Assembly: GCF_035083965.1 (NCBI RefSeq)
Contig: NC_089740.1
Coordinates: forward strand, 7,995,552-8,059,551
Length of the DNA: 64,000 bases
Direction of reading: 5' to 3'
Origin: Branchiostoma lanceolatum
Lineage: Eukaryota > Chordata > Leptocardii > Amphioxiformes > Branchiostomatidae
Position 1 is the first letter of the stretch; the number at the start of each line of letters is the position of its first letter. Made by a program: the position numbers and the translations under genes. Below, one piece after another: positions 45,931-58,110 of the stretch. Below the pieces are notes generated by a model that did not search any database, had not been told where the DNA came from, and was given only the letters and a program-made list of their open reading frames with translations.

Positions 45931-48273
45931 TATCTTTTATGTTATATCCTGCAGGATAGACTGAGTGGCAGGGAAAAATGCTACGGTCAAAGATCAGATT
46001 AGTATGAGTTAGTAATAGTAAATTATATCCCGTGTATACCAAATATCAGTTACCCAAGCAACTGGATATGATTTTGGAAACGGGAATACGGTTCGAGTAG
46101 CATCCATGACTTTTCGTCAGTAACTCTGAGCAAGATTTGTCGAACAGCAGGTTTTAACCACGAACTATGAATTGCTGTTCGACAAATCTTCGACAAAAGT
46201 CTGACCGTTTTTAAAATCATTTCCAGTTGCTTGTCATATGAGTAACTGTTTACCTGGATGACTAGCCTTAATAATAATCGACGTATATCCCGTGTACCTT
46301 TTACAAAAGTACAACAAATTTTGAAATTGAGTGACCGGATAGGAAAACTTTGCTGTTGCTTACCCCGACATCTGCTTGGAGATTATTCTACCAGCTACTC
46401 AACGAACATGGCGGACTGTTCATCGCAGGATTTGTTTGAAATTGTAGCTTCCGGCCTTCTTGTCAAAAACAGAATTACTAACAAGTAACAACTATAACCA
46501 AAGAATTTTAACGCAGCCTTTGTTGTATCCACAAAGGTTTTTTATTGAACCCTCACCGACGCCATGATTGTACATATACACAAACACACACATAAAACCC
46601 GTTTCTCTAATCTTCACAATCGGCTATATTGTAGGTAGAACGCTGTGCTCATACGGATTTCTATGGCGGTGCCTCAGGGATGAACCGTCCTTGTCCGGCC
46701 ATACTTACCTACATACCTTTATCCTGACTAACGTTTAAATGCTGCTCAACACACAGACTAGACTATGGACACAGTCCTCTACGGCGCGGTTACAGTCATC
46801 GTTCGTAGTCGTACGATTTTGATGTTGTGCGATTGTCAAGCAGGCCGTGACAGAACCAACCACCGACAAGAATTTTAGACAGCCTTGACGCTTAGAAGAC
46901 AGCTATATTTTGTACGACAAACGCACAACTAACCCAAGATCACCCTCAATTTCATTTCTTACGACAATTGTACGACGACCGTACGGTGAATTTGAACGAG
47001 CTCTTACCGTGCTCAGCCCTTCCTAAGTGCGTCTAGTTGGTCGCGACCTAGACATGAGTTTGAATACGCCAACGAGCTGATCTGTTTTATTGATAGAATC
47101 AAAACCGGACTAACCACTCTCCGATCTTTCTAAGGTCATTAAATTCTTTCGCCTATAGGTACATGCAGTCAAGCATAGCCGGCACACCACCTCTTTCGTA
47201 GGCCACATTCAAACATTGCCAACAACTTTTACATAGTTTAGGCCGTCTTACTAACCACCAAACAGGCTTACAAAAGCAGCAACCATTTTAATGCAGTCCT
47301 CGTTGACATTCGGACCTCGATCAATAACTATCGATGATACACAATGAAAATTTAGTGAAGCGTGTTAATCTTGTAACAAGTACAAATTTTACCAGGGAAT
47401 TTCGATAAAGAAAAACTGGAAGCGCGTTTTGTCTATTTTAGGAACACACAACCTACTCAAACATTTCATTGTGGTAATACCAGAACTGTATCATTCTCCA
47501 TGATTTGCTCAGAATCTTTTGGCTAAAAATTCATCTCTTTACCAACACAGATTCAACATTATTACATAAAAAAAGAAAACCTTGACAGGGACATAGAGAA
47601 TTACGTATTTTATTGTCTTCAGCAGGTCGGAATGATACTTGTAACTGTGCATATTTTTCTAATTTCAGTGACATTTTTACACGGATGTATACGGATAAAA
47701 TTATGTTTTATAGATATTTTCCGATTTAAAATGTATGAATATTGTGCCTATTTACCCTTACCAGCATAATACACCTATCATCATATACAATAGAAGCATC
47801 TTAATAAGTGATCTTTGCTTACTGGAGTAAATAAAAACATAAAGAAGTTGAAAATCTAATCGAGCAAAGACATTCTTTGAATACAGTACGATTAGCTCGA
47901 TCAACTATTAACCAGCCTTTTTTCAAAAACTACATTCACAAATTAAATCAACGAAGAACGCATAGTTTTAACAAACAAAAGCTAGATTCTCGTGATTTTG
48001 TTCATGTCTGAGATAAAAAAAATACAATATCAAAAGCTTTATGCATACTTTCTGTTCGGCCTCTCGAGTACTATTACTCGTGGCTACTACTCATCTATGT
48101 TTTTGTTTTATGCCTATTTGTATACTTATTGGGATTTACCACATTTGTGAAAGGATTGACATAACAGGTGACAATCATCTTTTCAAGATGTCAACCCAGA
48201 CCACTCACAACGGGATAAGTGTGTCTTGTCGATACGTGTGGTGGGTTCTTTAACGTGCATTTACAAGTTCACA
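45931..48273. other. Intergenic DNA between SLC22 A and B
   Basis: No coding exon was found. An acceptor-like TATCCTGCAG stands just upstream of the gene A ATG on the minus strand, suggesting an untranslated first exon further right that I could not place. A foldback lies at 46048-46252. The rest is AT-rich without recognisable features. Confidence 0.4.
46048..46252. repeat. Foldback element
   Basis: The arm GTTACCCAAGCAACTGGAT faces CCAGTTGCTTGTCATATGAG, and the middle CAAGATTTGTCGAACAGCA faces TGCTGTTCGACAAATCTT. Similar words occur at 6960-7080 and 58430-58515. Confidence 0.8.
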
Positions 48274-51200
48274 TCACTCCTCATCCACAATGGCGTCTTT
48301 CTTCCCGATGTTCTCCGCCTCCTCGATGGTAGACGGAAGTTCCTTCCCGACCGTTTCCGGCAGCAGCAGCGCCAGCAGTCCGGCGGCGATTGACACTCCT
48401 CCGAAGATGACGTAAGGCATCGGGGCCCAATAGGAGCCGAGCAAATTCACGAACGGGGCGACCATGCCGCCGACACGAGCGCTCATGGAGGACATGCCGA
48501 TCCCGATTTGCCTGTAAAAATGATGACGTCACAAAGTATCAATACAACAGGCATTCGACATAATATAAAGAATGTATATACAGTCAAACCTGTACATGTG
48601 ACCACCTCTACATAAGGACCACCTGGCCATTGATATACAGTCAAACCTGTACCAGTGACTACCTCTATAAAGAACCACCTGGCCATTGATAAACAGTCAA
48701 ATCTTCATGAGTGACCACCTCTACATAAGGACCACCTGGCCACTGATATACTTGTACAGTCAAACCTGTACATGTGACCACATCTACATGAGGACCACCT
48801 CGCTATTGATATACAGTCAAACCGGTACTAGTGCCCACCTCTGGACCATCTGGCCTATATGTGACCACTTTTTGGTGGTCCATTTGATAATTTTCCCATT
48901 GACACAAGCATTAAGAATCCTGTCTACAGACACCACCTGTCTATATAGACCATATTTTATCGGTCTGGAATGGTCTTCTTGGGCAGGTATGACTTTCGAT
49001 CATGTTGGCTTACATGGTCCAATTTTGCTGCCGTATCATTTTCAGCAAAACTTTCTCTAATCCTATAAAACACGAGCCCTTGAATACACGTGACATCAGT
49101 AAATGATCAAAAGTCCCTAAAAATCCATGTTTTAGCCACATAAAACGTATTTAATGTATACCTTACAACAGTTGGAAAGATCTCAGCCGAGAAGATGTAG
49201 ATAATAGAGAACGTAGCGGTGATCATAAAATTCCCGGTCATGGCAAGGGTGGTAGTCATCCAACCAAGGTCTGTGAAATATCATGCAAATCTAAATTTTA
49301 GCTGTATAAAGTGTTTTGATATATACCTTACAACAGTAGGAAAGATCTCCGCCGAGAAGACATAGATGACCGCGAAGGAAGCAGTGATCATGAATTTGCC
49401 GGTCATGGCCAGGGTGGTGGTCATCCAGCCGAGGTCTGTGGCATCAGGAAGACCATATGAAAGGGACGTTATGAAAAGCTACCGGTTACAGAAATATGGT
49501 CCAAGTATTGTATCATTAATGGATGCAGGGATAAATGAATTGAATTTCATCTGGTAATGCCCCCATTACAGTTTCCACAATCGCAAAAAAGCCCAAAACA
49601 TTTCTATTGAAATTCCAAAACCCACGTTTCATTTAAAACGTTGGGTTATTCATCAACCACTACCTTCCAAGAACAAGTCAGATCGCCCCCCCCCCCCAAA
49701 GCAATGCACGTAAGAACACCATTTACAGTAGTTAATCATACACACGCTTTGGAATGAAGAAGGCCACGATACAGGCGACGCCTCCAAACAGAAGCATCAG
49801 GCACAGGGGCCAGCGCCGTCCGAACCTGCAACAGATATAAACATCTCATTTCATCAAATATAAAAAACCTGCAATGTTTCAAATAGAATCGAGCCTTTGT
49901 TGTGTATTTTCCAATGTTGCTTTTCTTTTTAGTTCTGCTGATCAGATCAACTTTGGCTGCTTTCGGTGTACTTAAATTAGATTTAAAGTTGAATTAGGTC
50001 AAATTGTAGTCTAACACGATTTAGATAGGTCTGTCTAAATGCATCGGCCACTGTCCAGCCAGGCCTCAACAGACGGGAACAAAACAGCTGTCAGTTGCAG
50101 ACTGAAGTCTGGTTGTTTACGTTAGCCGAATTTATTGGGTGCTTTTGCGGTACAAGCTTCCTTTTTAAGGCCAATGGAAACAAACAGACAAACAAACACA
50201 CAAAAAAACACTGCAACATACTTATCCAAGATGACGATTGAGATGAGGTATGCTGGAATCTCGATGAAACCGGAAATAGCGAAGTTCAGATACAAGTTCC
50301 CGCTCAGGGCGGCCGTGTTGAGGGAGATGCCGTAGTACACAAACGTGTTGACGATCCTGAAAGCACAATAGATAATCCTGAATCAAGACGTTTACCCAGA
50401 AAACTGGACGTTGCATCCTTGTCAGAGTATCACTATACAAAATGTATACTGTTTTCTCAAAAGTTCATCTGCTTTGGTAGAAGTCATTATAAACCAAAGT
50501 TTCAACCGATCGGGAATAAGATTAAGTCCAATTTTTGTGTTGGCAATTGCAGTTTGACTTTGATTTAGAATGACTTCCACCAACACAGATAAACTTTTAT
50601 GTGAACAATATATTATCATACTCTGATAATGATGCAACGCCCAGCTTTCCGACTAAGTCTTGATGCAATGAAACCATTCTACACTAAATTCCCTGTTATT
50701 GGTCTGGCTCTAGCAATTTCCTGCTACAAGAAAGGCTAGCCCATGAGACATCATTATGGGACGTTGAATACACTTAAGCGATAAGACATACAAATGAACT
50801 TACAAGATTTATAGTAACCGCTTAGAGGCTAAACGTTTTCAGATATTTGCTTGTAACAAAATGGCAAATGTCACACAAGAAACAAACAAAAAACAGTTTA
50901 GTGCTTTACCGACCAGTTGAAGAAGATGTTGATAGTCCACTTTCGAAGATTCGGGGTCCTGAACAGGTCGATGAATGTGTAGAGCTTCTCATTCTTCTTA
51001 GCCTTTTCCTCCGTCTTAAAAGCGTACAAAGGATTAAATAGAACCTAACAAAGCTTTCTTCCATCCAATAGTCCATTTCACTCCAGAGATAGTTGAATGT
51101 ATCGACAAATAATCAATTGACGATACTAGATAACAGGACACAGGTACCATCTAACAACTCAATGGCTCAATGTTATGTATGACCATGTTTATTCTGTTAC

Positions 51201-53819
51201 GTGTTTGAAAAATACAAAACTTTTATCACCTACATCAAATGTGCAAGTAAAATCACAAACTTTTATCATCACTGAAAATACCAACTTTTATCATCACTGA
51301 AAAAGATGATCACCTGGGTCAAAGGAATCTCGTCATGGAAGACCTCATCAGGTATGGTGACCTTGGCGACCTTGGCGGCATCAAGCAAGATGGCCGCCGC
51401 CTCTTCGTGGCGATTTCTGGAGATCAGCCATCGTGGGGACTCTGGGATGAGCCTGGAGGGTGATTCATGATATATGCAAATGAGAAGAATGACGAAAGCA
51501 ATGGGTTAAAAGTGACTGGTAGCTGGTGGCGACCCCCGCCCCGGCTCAATGAAGGGTCCTGATGTAGTTGCTTCGAATTTCCATGTAAGAAACTATGTTA
51601 GACCTGTTTCAACCAGACCTACGCCCATCTTCAAGATCTATGACAAAGCATATTTTCATGTGACCTCATAGTCGCGTGACTCCATGAATGGGGCAAAGAT
51701 CACTACCTCTACAAGTTTCAGGTGGCCAAGCATGCACTAGTGACCAACTCTACATAAGGACAATATGACAGCCAAGCCTGTACTAGTGACCAACTCTGCA
51801 TAAGGACAATATTACAATCAAGCATGCACTTTATAGCTAGTGACCAACTCTATATAAGGACAATATGACAGTCGAGCCTGTACTAGTGACCAACTCTGTA
51901 TAAGGACAATATGACAGTCAAGCCTGTACTAGTGACCAACTCTGCATAAGGACAATATTACAATCAAGCCTGCACTAGTGACCATCTCTGTATAAGGACA
52001 ATATGATAGTCAAGCCTGTACTAGTGACCAACTCTGCATAAGGACAATATTACAATCAAGCCTGCACTAGTGACCATCTCTGTATAAGGACAATATGACA
52101 GCCAAGCCTGTACTAGTGACCGCCTCTGCATAAGGACAATATGACAGCCAACCTTCCGTTGTAATTGTGACCACCTCTGTATCAAGACATGAAAGGATGA
52201 ATTAGAAGCATAAAACCACTCACCACCAGAAGGATATGAAGAACAGGTATGGCATGGTGATGGCGATCTGAAGCCACATCCAGGTCCGGATGAAGTAGGC
52301 GATCCCGGCAAAGATCACGTATCCGACCGCCCAGTAGATCCAGATCACCATGCCAACGAAGCCGCGCTTGTCCGGGGACACCAGCTCTGTCACTAATGAC
52401 ATAATCTAAGAATTGGTCTACTTTTGACGCTCTAGCATGTAGATATTTTGAGATTTAAGTCAAAAAATGAACTGTTTTGCTCAGAAAATTTGTTCTATAA
52501 CTTGTGATAAGAAAAAAAAAATGAAAAGACAAGTTCACTAAAAACGACGACCCCAAGCGTACCCATCACGAACGCCACAATGCCGGACGCCATGGTGCAG
52601 GCAGCTATGATCAGCCGGCAGGTCATGAAGGTGGCGTAGTTCGGAGAAAAGGCACAGATGATCCCCACAAGATAGCAGACGGCGAGGGAAACCAGCAGTG
52701 TCGGTTTTCGGCCCCATCTTGAAAATAAGTAAACGGGTTGATTCAAATGTCAAGTTTCAGCTAGGTCCAGCTTTAGATTCTTTTAAATGTATAAAATAAT
52801 GTGTACCCTTATGATGTAGCATGTATGATACATTTGTCTTTGCAGTTATGTTCAGTTGTATTTTTCATTGTATTTGTGTATGTATTGTATAATCATCGAG
52901 TTAGGAACGCATGATTGTATTTTACAAACAAACAAGCAAACAAACACACAAACAAACGAACCTGTCAGCCGCGTGTCCGCCCACTACCGCTCCGACCATC
53001 ACACCGGCGAACCATAGAGACTCGGCCAGACTCACTTTCCAACTGTTGTCACAGACGAGATCCCACTGTGGAAAAATGCATACATGTACAACAATGCCCT
53101 GGCCGCAACTGGGCAAACAATAACGTATTAAGGTCCCCGAGTTGGCGGCTTACAGCATTGCACATTAGCCCATCTAATAAACACACGCCACCGATGTTGT
53201 GTCATTGGGAAGGGAACTTAACACAACTTTCCTCACTCCACCGAGGTGTAAAAATAGGTACCTGACTTCGGCTGGGGAGGTAAAAGGCGGTGGAAGGATA
53301 AAGTTGGGCTTCGCCTTGTGATACCATGCCAGTGGATAACAACTCGCTGGCCCTACGTACGGCCTCCAAAAGGACTATCTTTAGAATGGTTTGGAGTAAA
53401 TATTATAAGAAAGTTGGACCCTTACGTCTATGGTGACAGTGCTCTTGTACTCGGAAGTGTCGTATTCGTACCCCCGGTCACACGGAATCGTCGTCCGGTT
53501 GGCCACCGGGTGTGCTTCCACGAAGTCTCCATAGTTGGCGTCCGCGTTAGAAGAATTGTAACTGTAACTGATTATAAATGTTTGATATTATAATCACACA
53601 CAAAAATTATAATCAAATAGCCACAAGACCAAACAAGTTGGTTAGTCTACGTATGTTCGTGCATCTGTGTGTTCTTTGTACACGCGTGTGTTTCTTTGTT
53701 TCTCTTTATGTTTATGTCTGTGTGTGTCTGTGTGTTGTATTTGTGCGCGTTAATGTTTGTATTTGTGTGTGTTAGAGTGCATGTGTGAGTTTGAGTGTGT
53801 GTGTGTCTGTCTGTATGTG

Positions 53820-53850
<31 letters not shown>

Positions 53851-54859
53851 ATTTGTGAGTTAGCGTGTGTGTGTTTAATAGTGTATGTGTGTTTTTATGT
53901 CTCTGTGTGAATGTATTTAGAGAGAAAAAGATAGAGGCAAAGAGAGCGAGAGGCGACAAACGTCCGATCAAGCTGGAGATGATTGGATGCATGGATACAT
54001 AGCTGAATTGATTAATACATGAATGACTGAATGAATGAATGGATGACTGAATGAATGAATGACTGACTGACTGACTGACTAAATGCATAAAAGAGCAGGA
54101 CCAACCGTTTGCACTGACTCCGTTTCCATTCCTCGTCCTTCAGCTCCCAGGGGATGGTGACGTTCAGCAGCTCGGCAGGGGTCGCGTTCAGCCCCGAGAA
54201 CCTGGCCTGCGGCACCCGGCAGTGGAAGCCCGGCTCGAAGGCCATAAAGACGGTACCGAACACGTGAAAGGCATTGAAACCGATGGGCAGACAGACGAGG
54301 TAGAACACCCTCTTCTGCCACGGTCCGAATCCACCCAGGAAGTCCATAGCACGGTCGTAGTTCACTCTGACCTGTTCATAATATAACGTGTACGATCATG
54401 CATGGAGGTTAAAACACATGGCAAGATATGAACATTGTACCGTTACAATTGCTGAGACATAGAGTTTAGTTTGGAGTAGACTGGAGTCACGTTGAGTTTT
54501 TGTCGAGTTTGCACAAAAATGAAATTTTTCATATACTCCAAAACGTAATGAAGAACTTGTAATCATCGTTGAAAAATCAACTATTACAAAATTGGACTAC
54601 GAACGTCTTCTTATTAACCACTTATAACCATTAATAACCACTACTATTTCTTGACGGCACATCTAAATGAGAGCTACGCCTTCTAGCGGTATAGGTAGGA
54701 GGTGTTCCGACAAAAGCGTCCGATTGCAAAGATTGAAACTACGCCTTCTATCGGAATAGGTAGGAAGTGTTCACGAACCGGCACGTCGTCCTTGCCCTCG
54801 ACAGGCCGTCCGTTTTGGAACACCAGAGCTTCTTCGGCGGTGTTCTCGTTTTCAGCCAT
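48274..54859 (-). CDS. SLC22-family organic ion transporter, gene B (with duplicated exon 11)
   Basis: Exons (high to low): 54859-54779, 54371-54106, 53567-53426, 53065-52962, 52717-52563, 52386-52224, 51452-51314, 51014-50914, 50356-50222, 49825-49746, then either 49435-49327 (11a) or 49270-49162 (11b), and 48511-48274; 570 aa with either version. Exon phases equal gene A throughout; exon 3 is two codons shorter. Signatures: GGHAADRWGRKP, IPESPRW, FGRRW and AEIFPTVVR, as expected for an SLC22 plasma-membrane transporter. Introns 7 and 6 hold minisatellites. Genes A and B are closest in exons 8, 9 and 12 and in part of exon 2. Substrate unknown. An untranslated first exon is probable because an acceptor (tttcttaaag) lies 25 bp upstream of the ATG. 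Confidence 0.93.
48580..48860 (+). repeat. ~57 bp minisatellite in SLC22 B intron 11
   Basis: About five units contain CAGTCAAACCTGTAC, TGACCACCTCTACATAAGGA and CCACCTGGCCATTGATA. Related single phrases occur at 24500-24565 (+), and a related unit forms the array at 51728-52155. Confidence 0.9.
49162..49435 (-). other. Duplicated, probably mutually exclusive exons 11a and 11b of SLC22 B
   Basis: 11a (49435-49327) and 11b (49270-49162) are both 109 bp, both bounded by CAG acceptors and GTAAG|GTATA donors, in the same phase. They encode 37-residue versions of the helix 10-11 segment that differ at five places: K/N at about residue 469, S/T at 475, A/S at 477, V/I at 478 and V/I at 481. The intron between them is only 56 bp. 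Using both would shift the frame, because 109 is not a multiple of three. Gene A shows a single exon 11 with Lys; gene C also has a single one. Confidence 0.85.
51728..52155 (+). repeat. 46 bp minisatellite in SLC22 B intron 6
   Basis: About nine units contain TACTAGTGACCAACTCTG, TATAAGGACAATATGACA and GTCAAGCCTG, alternating between two sub-variants (GACAGTC and TACAATC). Confidence 0.93.
53120..53390 (+). mobile_element. SINE body, family of 40560-40850, in SLC22 B intron 3
   Basis: CATTGGGAAGGGAACTTAAC, TTCCTCACTCCACCGAGGTG and GGGCTTCGCCTTGTGATACC match the body of the other copies. The tRNA-like head is weak or missing. Confidence 0.6.
53660..53893 (+). repeat. (TG)n microsatellite in SLC22 B intron 2
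   Basis: An irregular TG-rich array lies in the intron homologous to the one carrying the CA/GA array in gene A. A short TGAA/TGAC array follows at 54019-54082, next to the exon 2 donor. Confidence 0.9.
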
Positions 54860-55830
54860 GTTCTTCCGTGTCGTAGCAAGACAGCTTTAAGAAAACATAT
54901 TTCAAAAGTTTGTTTGTTCGTTCGTTTCCTGTTTAGTGAAATATAAACACTTTTAACTATGGAGAAGTCGGGTTATAATTTGGTCTTTTTAGGCTTCTAT
55001 CCTTAACTACATAGAGGTGTAATCGTAGGCCATTCATGAGTTCACCGAAAGCTATGCTTAACTGGGGTTTTTGAACCCGTCATTCTAATGAGAGGTTACA
55101 ACACTACTGATAACGCCAACTTGCCCCGGGGCATACACGTGTAAGGTGCGGCCCGATAGACGCCACGCCGGCTATCAATGGCGTCCCTAACTCGAATCCC
55201 AACCAGTCGTGTTCAGATCAGGGCTCAAATCCAGACAGGTTTGCCAGAATGCGAACCACAGATCTCCGGATCCCTAGCAATAGTGGCATTGCTAACAAAA
55301 CCAAACACTAGCTCCTAAGCATATTGCAGGCCATATCATAATCTAACTCAGTGATTGTCAAGTATCCTATACTGTCACGCCCCTAGAGAGCGTGTATGTT
55401 AAGGTCATAGATTCGGGCCACCATATGCATTGTAACATATGAGTATACACATTTGACAGCATTTCTTATTCAAATGATGTTGGCCTTTAAACGGTGTCTC
55501 CTACTCCCGATCTATTACATGTGTGCATTGTAATAGATGACTTACTAAAGTAGATTAGCTAAGTGTAAAATCCTACTTGTTAGGGTGGTAGACTCTTTGA
55601 ATGTGACGTTAAACTGTCAGCCCTGAAGCCAAGAGGAGCCACACCTCAAACGGTTTAAAGATAATATCTAAACGTTATGATTTGAATTGGCTTGTTCCTT
55701 TTCCAGCTTAAGTATAAAACTATATATAGGCTTAAAACTGGTGTGTGTCACTATGGAGAGGCCTACGATACAATTTGCCTGTATGTACGTCAAGTAATAC
55801 ATGTATAACTCCAAGTGAAATACCGACTAC

Positions 55831-58110
55831 CTTAACTCGTCTCAAGCGATGCCAAGCAAGTCGGTGTGTTATACGACAGAGAACTGTAGTTACACAGTGC
55901 ATGTTACTGTATGGCACAAGGCCAGCAGTCATGCTTGTACAAAGATCATCGTAAAGATTCCACAACTTTTGCGACAACTATTTAAAGACCCAGAACCTAC
56001 CTTGACTCCTCTCAAGCGATGTCGTTGCAAGTGAGACGTACAATAACAAACGGCAGAGAGCACTTAAGACCTGTCCAGCGCCTTGTACAGGGTTTATAAG
56101 TACATGTGACAGAGAATACACGAGGCTTGTTGACATGTATGTGTAATTGTGTGTCACTGCAAGGCCACGGCACGGCTAATTACCCTGTCCGACTGGGTGT
56201 CGGTAGTCTCGTGTACCAGACCTCTACGGATGACGAAAAATGTGTATACCTTTAGTTTGGTTGTCTATTCGCTGACTCCTATTACGTATGCGAACCTATA
56301 CAGTAGATTTATAACAATAGTAAGGTCATACATTCTGAGTAGCACCCCAGCCCCCTCGTAGCCCCTACACACCCCTAGTAGTGACTATACTGTTTAGTAG
56401 AGTAAGGTAATGTATCGACAGTGGTATGGCTTCTGTGTAACTTAGGTAGTGCATCGACTGTGGTATGGCTTTTTTAACCACATCGTGCCACGTTGAACCC
56501 GTTACAACTAGGATACACACATTTTGATCAATCAATCAATCGATAGAAAGATAAACTCATTGATAGATCGGTTGACTGATATTCAAAAGTTTAGGAACAA
56601 AAACCCGGAAGCCAGACTGCAGCCTGTGGCCTGCGTAGACTAACTCTTACGCTCTAGGGCAGACATGTGTCCGAGGAAACCTTCCCTGTGCCTCCGGAGG
56701 AAAGCCTGGAGCAGAAGAGTTTGCCCGTTTAGGCCCTGCCTAGAATCTGGCTTTCAGGCAATCTGTTCTGGACCCAAAGTAGAGCCTGAAGTTGCAGGCT
56801 ATGTTCCGGATGACTGAGACCGATACAAAGCCAGGTAAGGACGTTAGCGCCGGTCTCACGCACTGTCAAAGTGTCTTAAAGACGCGGACGGCATCTTAGA
56901 TCGTATTTCTTGCCTAGCAATGACAGCTAATAATATTTCCCAGAAAAACAAAAGTTAGGAACATTGTATATTCAGATAATCTTAAAATATATGTCCGATG
57001 AATAGCTATCGATGTTTTGGCTAAGTAGTTTAAAAGTATGACGTGCAGCTATTATTGAATTTTCCCTCTGAATAAATGATTTATGTCAACAGAAGGTGTT
57101 AGTAGAAGTTAGGTTCCGGCTCGTTTTTGAAGCCTTTTTTGGGGTTTCTATTTTGCTAGTTTTTCTTTTTGTTTGTCTGCCACCCAAACTAACAAAAAGG
57201 AACCCTAACAAAATAGAACGCCAAACAAAAACGTATAAGAAGACGTGAACAAAACCGCCGGAGCCTATCCTCTGCTTGGAGGGTAGTGTATGCTGTGGTA
57301 AGCTCTTCTGGCCCGAAAACAACATTGTGAGTAAAGTGCTTTCGAAGCAAAGAAGAGCGAATCTGTCCCTTAACCAGGAGAAAAGTAATGTGATCTAAAA
57401 GGCCGTGTTGACTAAAGAATTTGTGACATCACCGAATAAAGCAAGCATTTCACATGTCAGGTCCTCTCTTCCTCTATAGTTGTCGCGTTTTACTCGCTTG
57501 TACATGTTTCTCAGCGCAAGACTAGGTGTTAATTCTAGATGAAACCACAGTCACAAAGCATAAACCCATAACAAAGTTTTGCTTCTCTTGTTTTTACACC
57601 AGCTTTAAGACTGTAGAAAACAAACATTCCGTTCCCCTTGGGCAATGACCATGTTTATTTTGTTTCAGAGACCTGGATTTTTTTAACGGTGTCGTCAGCA
57701 AACATAAGAAACCCCTAAGGCGACATTATAGATTTATGTATAACAAAGTTACAATTACATAACTTGTAATTTATGCTTCTCTTCGCACCTTTAGGCTCCA
57801 CCCTAGCTTCTAAGCCCACCTCTGCGTAGAACTAGGGATGTAAGACATGTAAGACAGAAGATGGCCACCACAATGAAAACAGGAGCGTTATGTTACTCTC
57901 GGGGGGGGGGGGGGGGGGTTAGTTAAGGAGGACAGTTTGCCCTGTTCCCCGCACCAAACCTTCGTTATATGAATACCGCTAGTCCAAAGAGCTTTAGAGC
58001 ATATCTTAAGTCATAGAAATCACCTTATTTATCATACATATCGCCCGTTACAGTGAAGGAATAAGAAGTCTTACCTTGTTCTTTGTTCTTTCTTGAGTAG
58101 TCAGGGCGTC
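55831..58110 (-). promoter_or_regulatory. Candidate alternative untranslated first exons of SLC22 B
   Basis: On the minus strand three donor-ended segments are seen: ...AAGAACAAG|gtaaga ending at 58075, ...GGAGTCAAG|gtaggt ending at 56001 and ...CGAGTTAAG|gtagtc ending at 55831. The last two share GCATCGCTTGAGA just before the donor, as if one was copied. A TATAAA-like word (plus TTTATAA near 56093) lies upstream of the middle one. Any of them could join the acceptor at 54885 in front of the ATG. This is inference from sites only. Confidence 0.3.
57105..57285. repeat. Foldback element ending in CTCTGCTTGGAGGG
   Basis: Arms with GGGGTTTCTATTTTG and CAAAATAGAACGCC face each other, as do GGTTCCGGCTCGTTTT and AAAACCGCCGGAGCC. 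The end resembles the hairpins at 1069, 8244 and 14611. Confidence 0.7.

Noticed and set aside
48041-48253. Hydrophobic plus-strand frame upstream of SLC22 B stop
   Set aside because: Chance frame in AT-rich flank; no conservation with the gene A flank.
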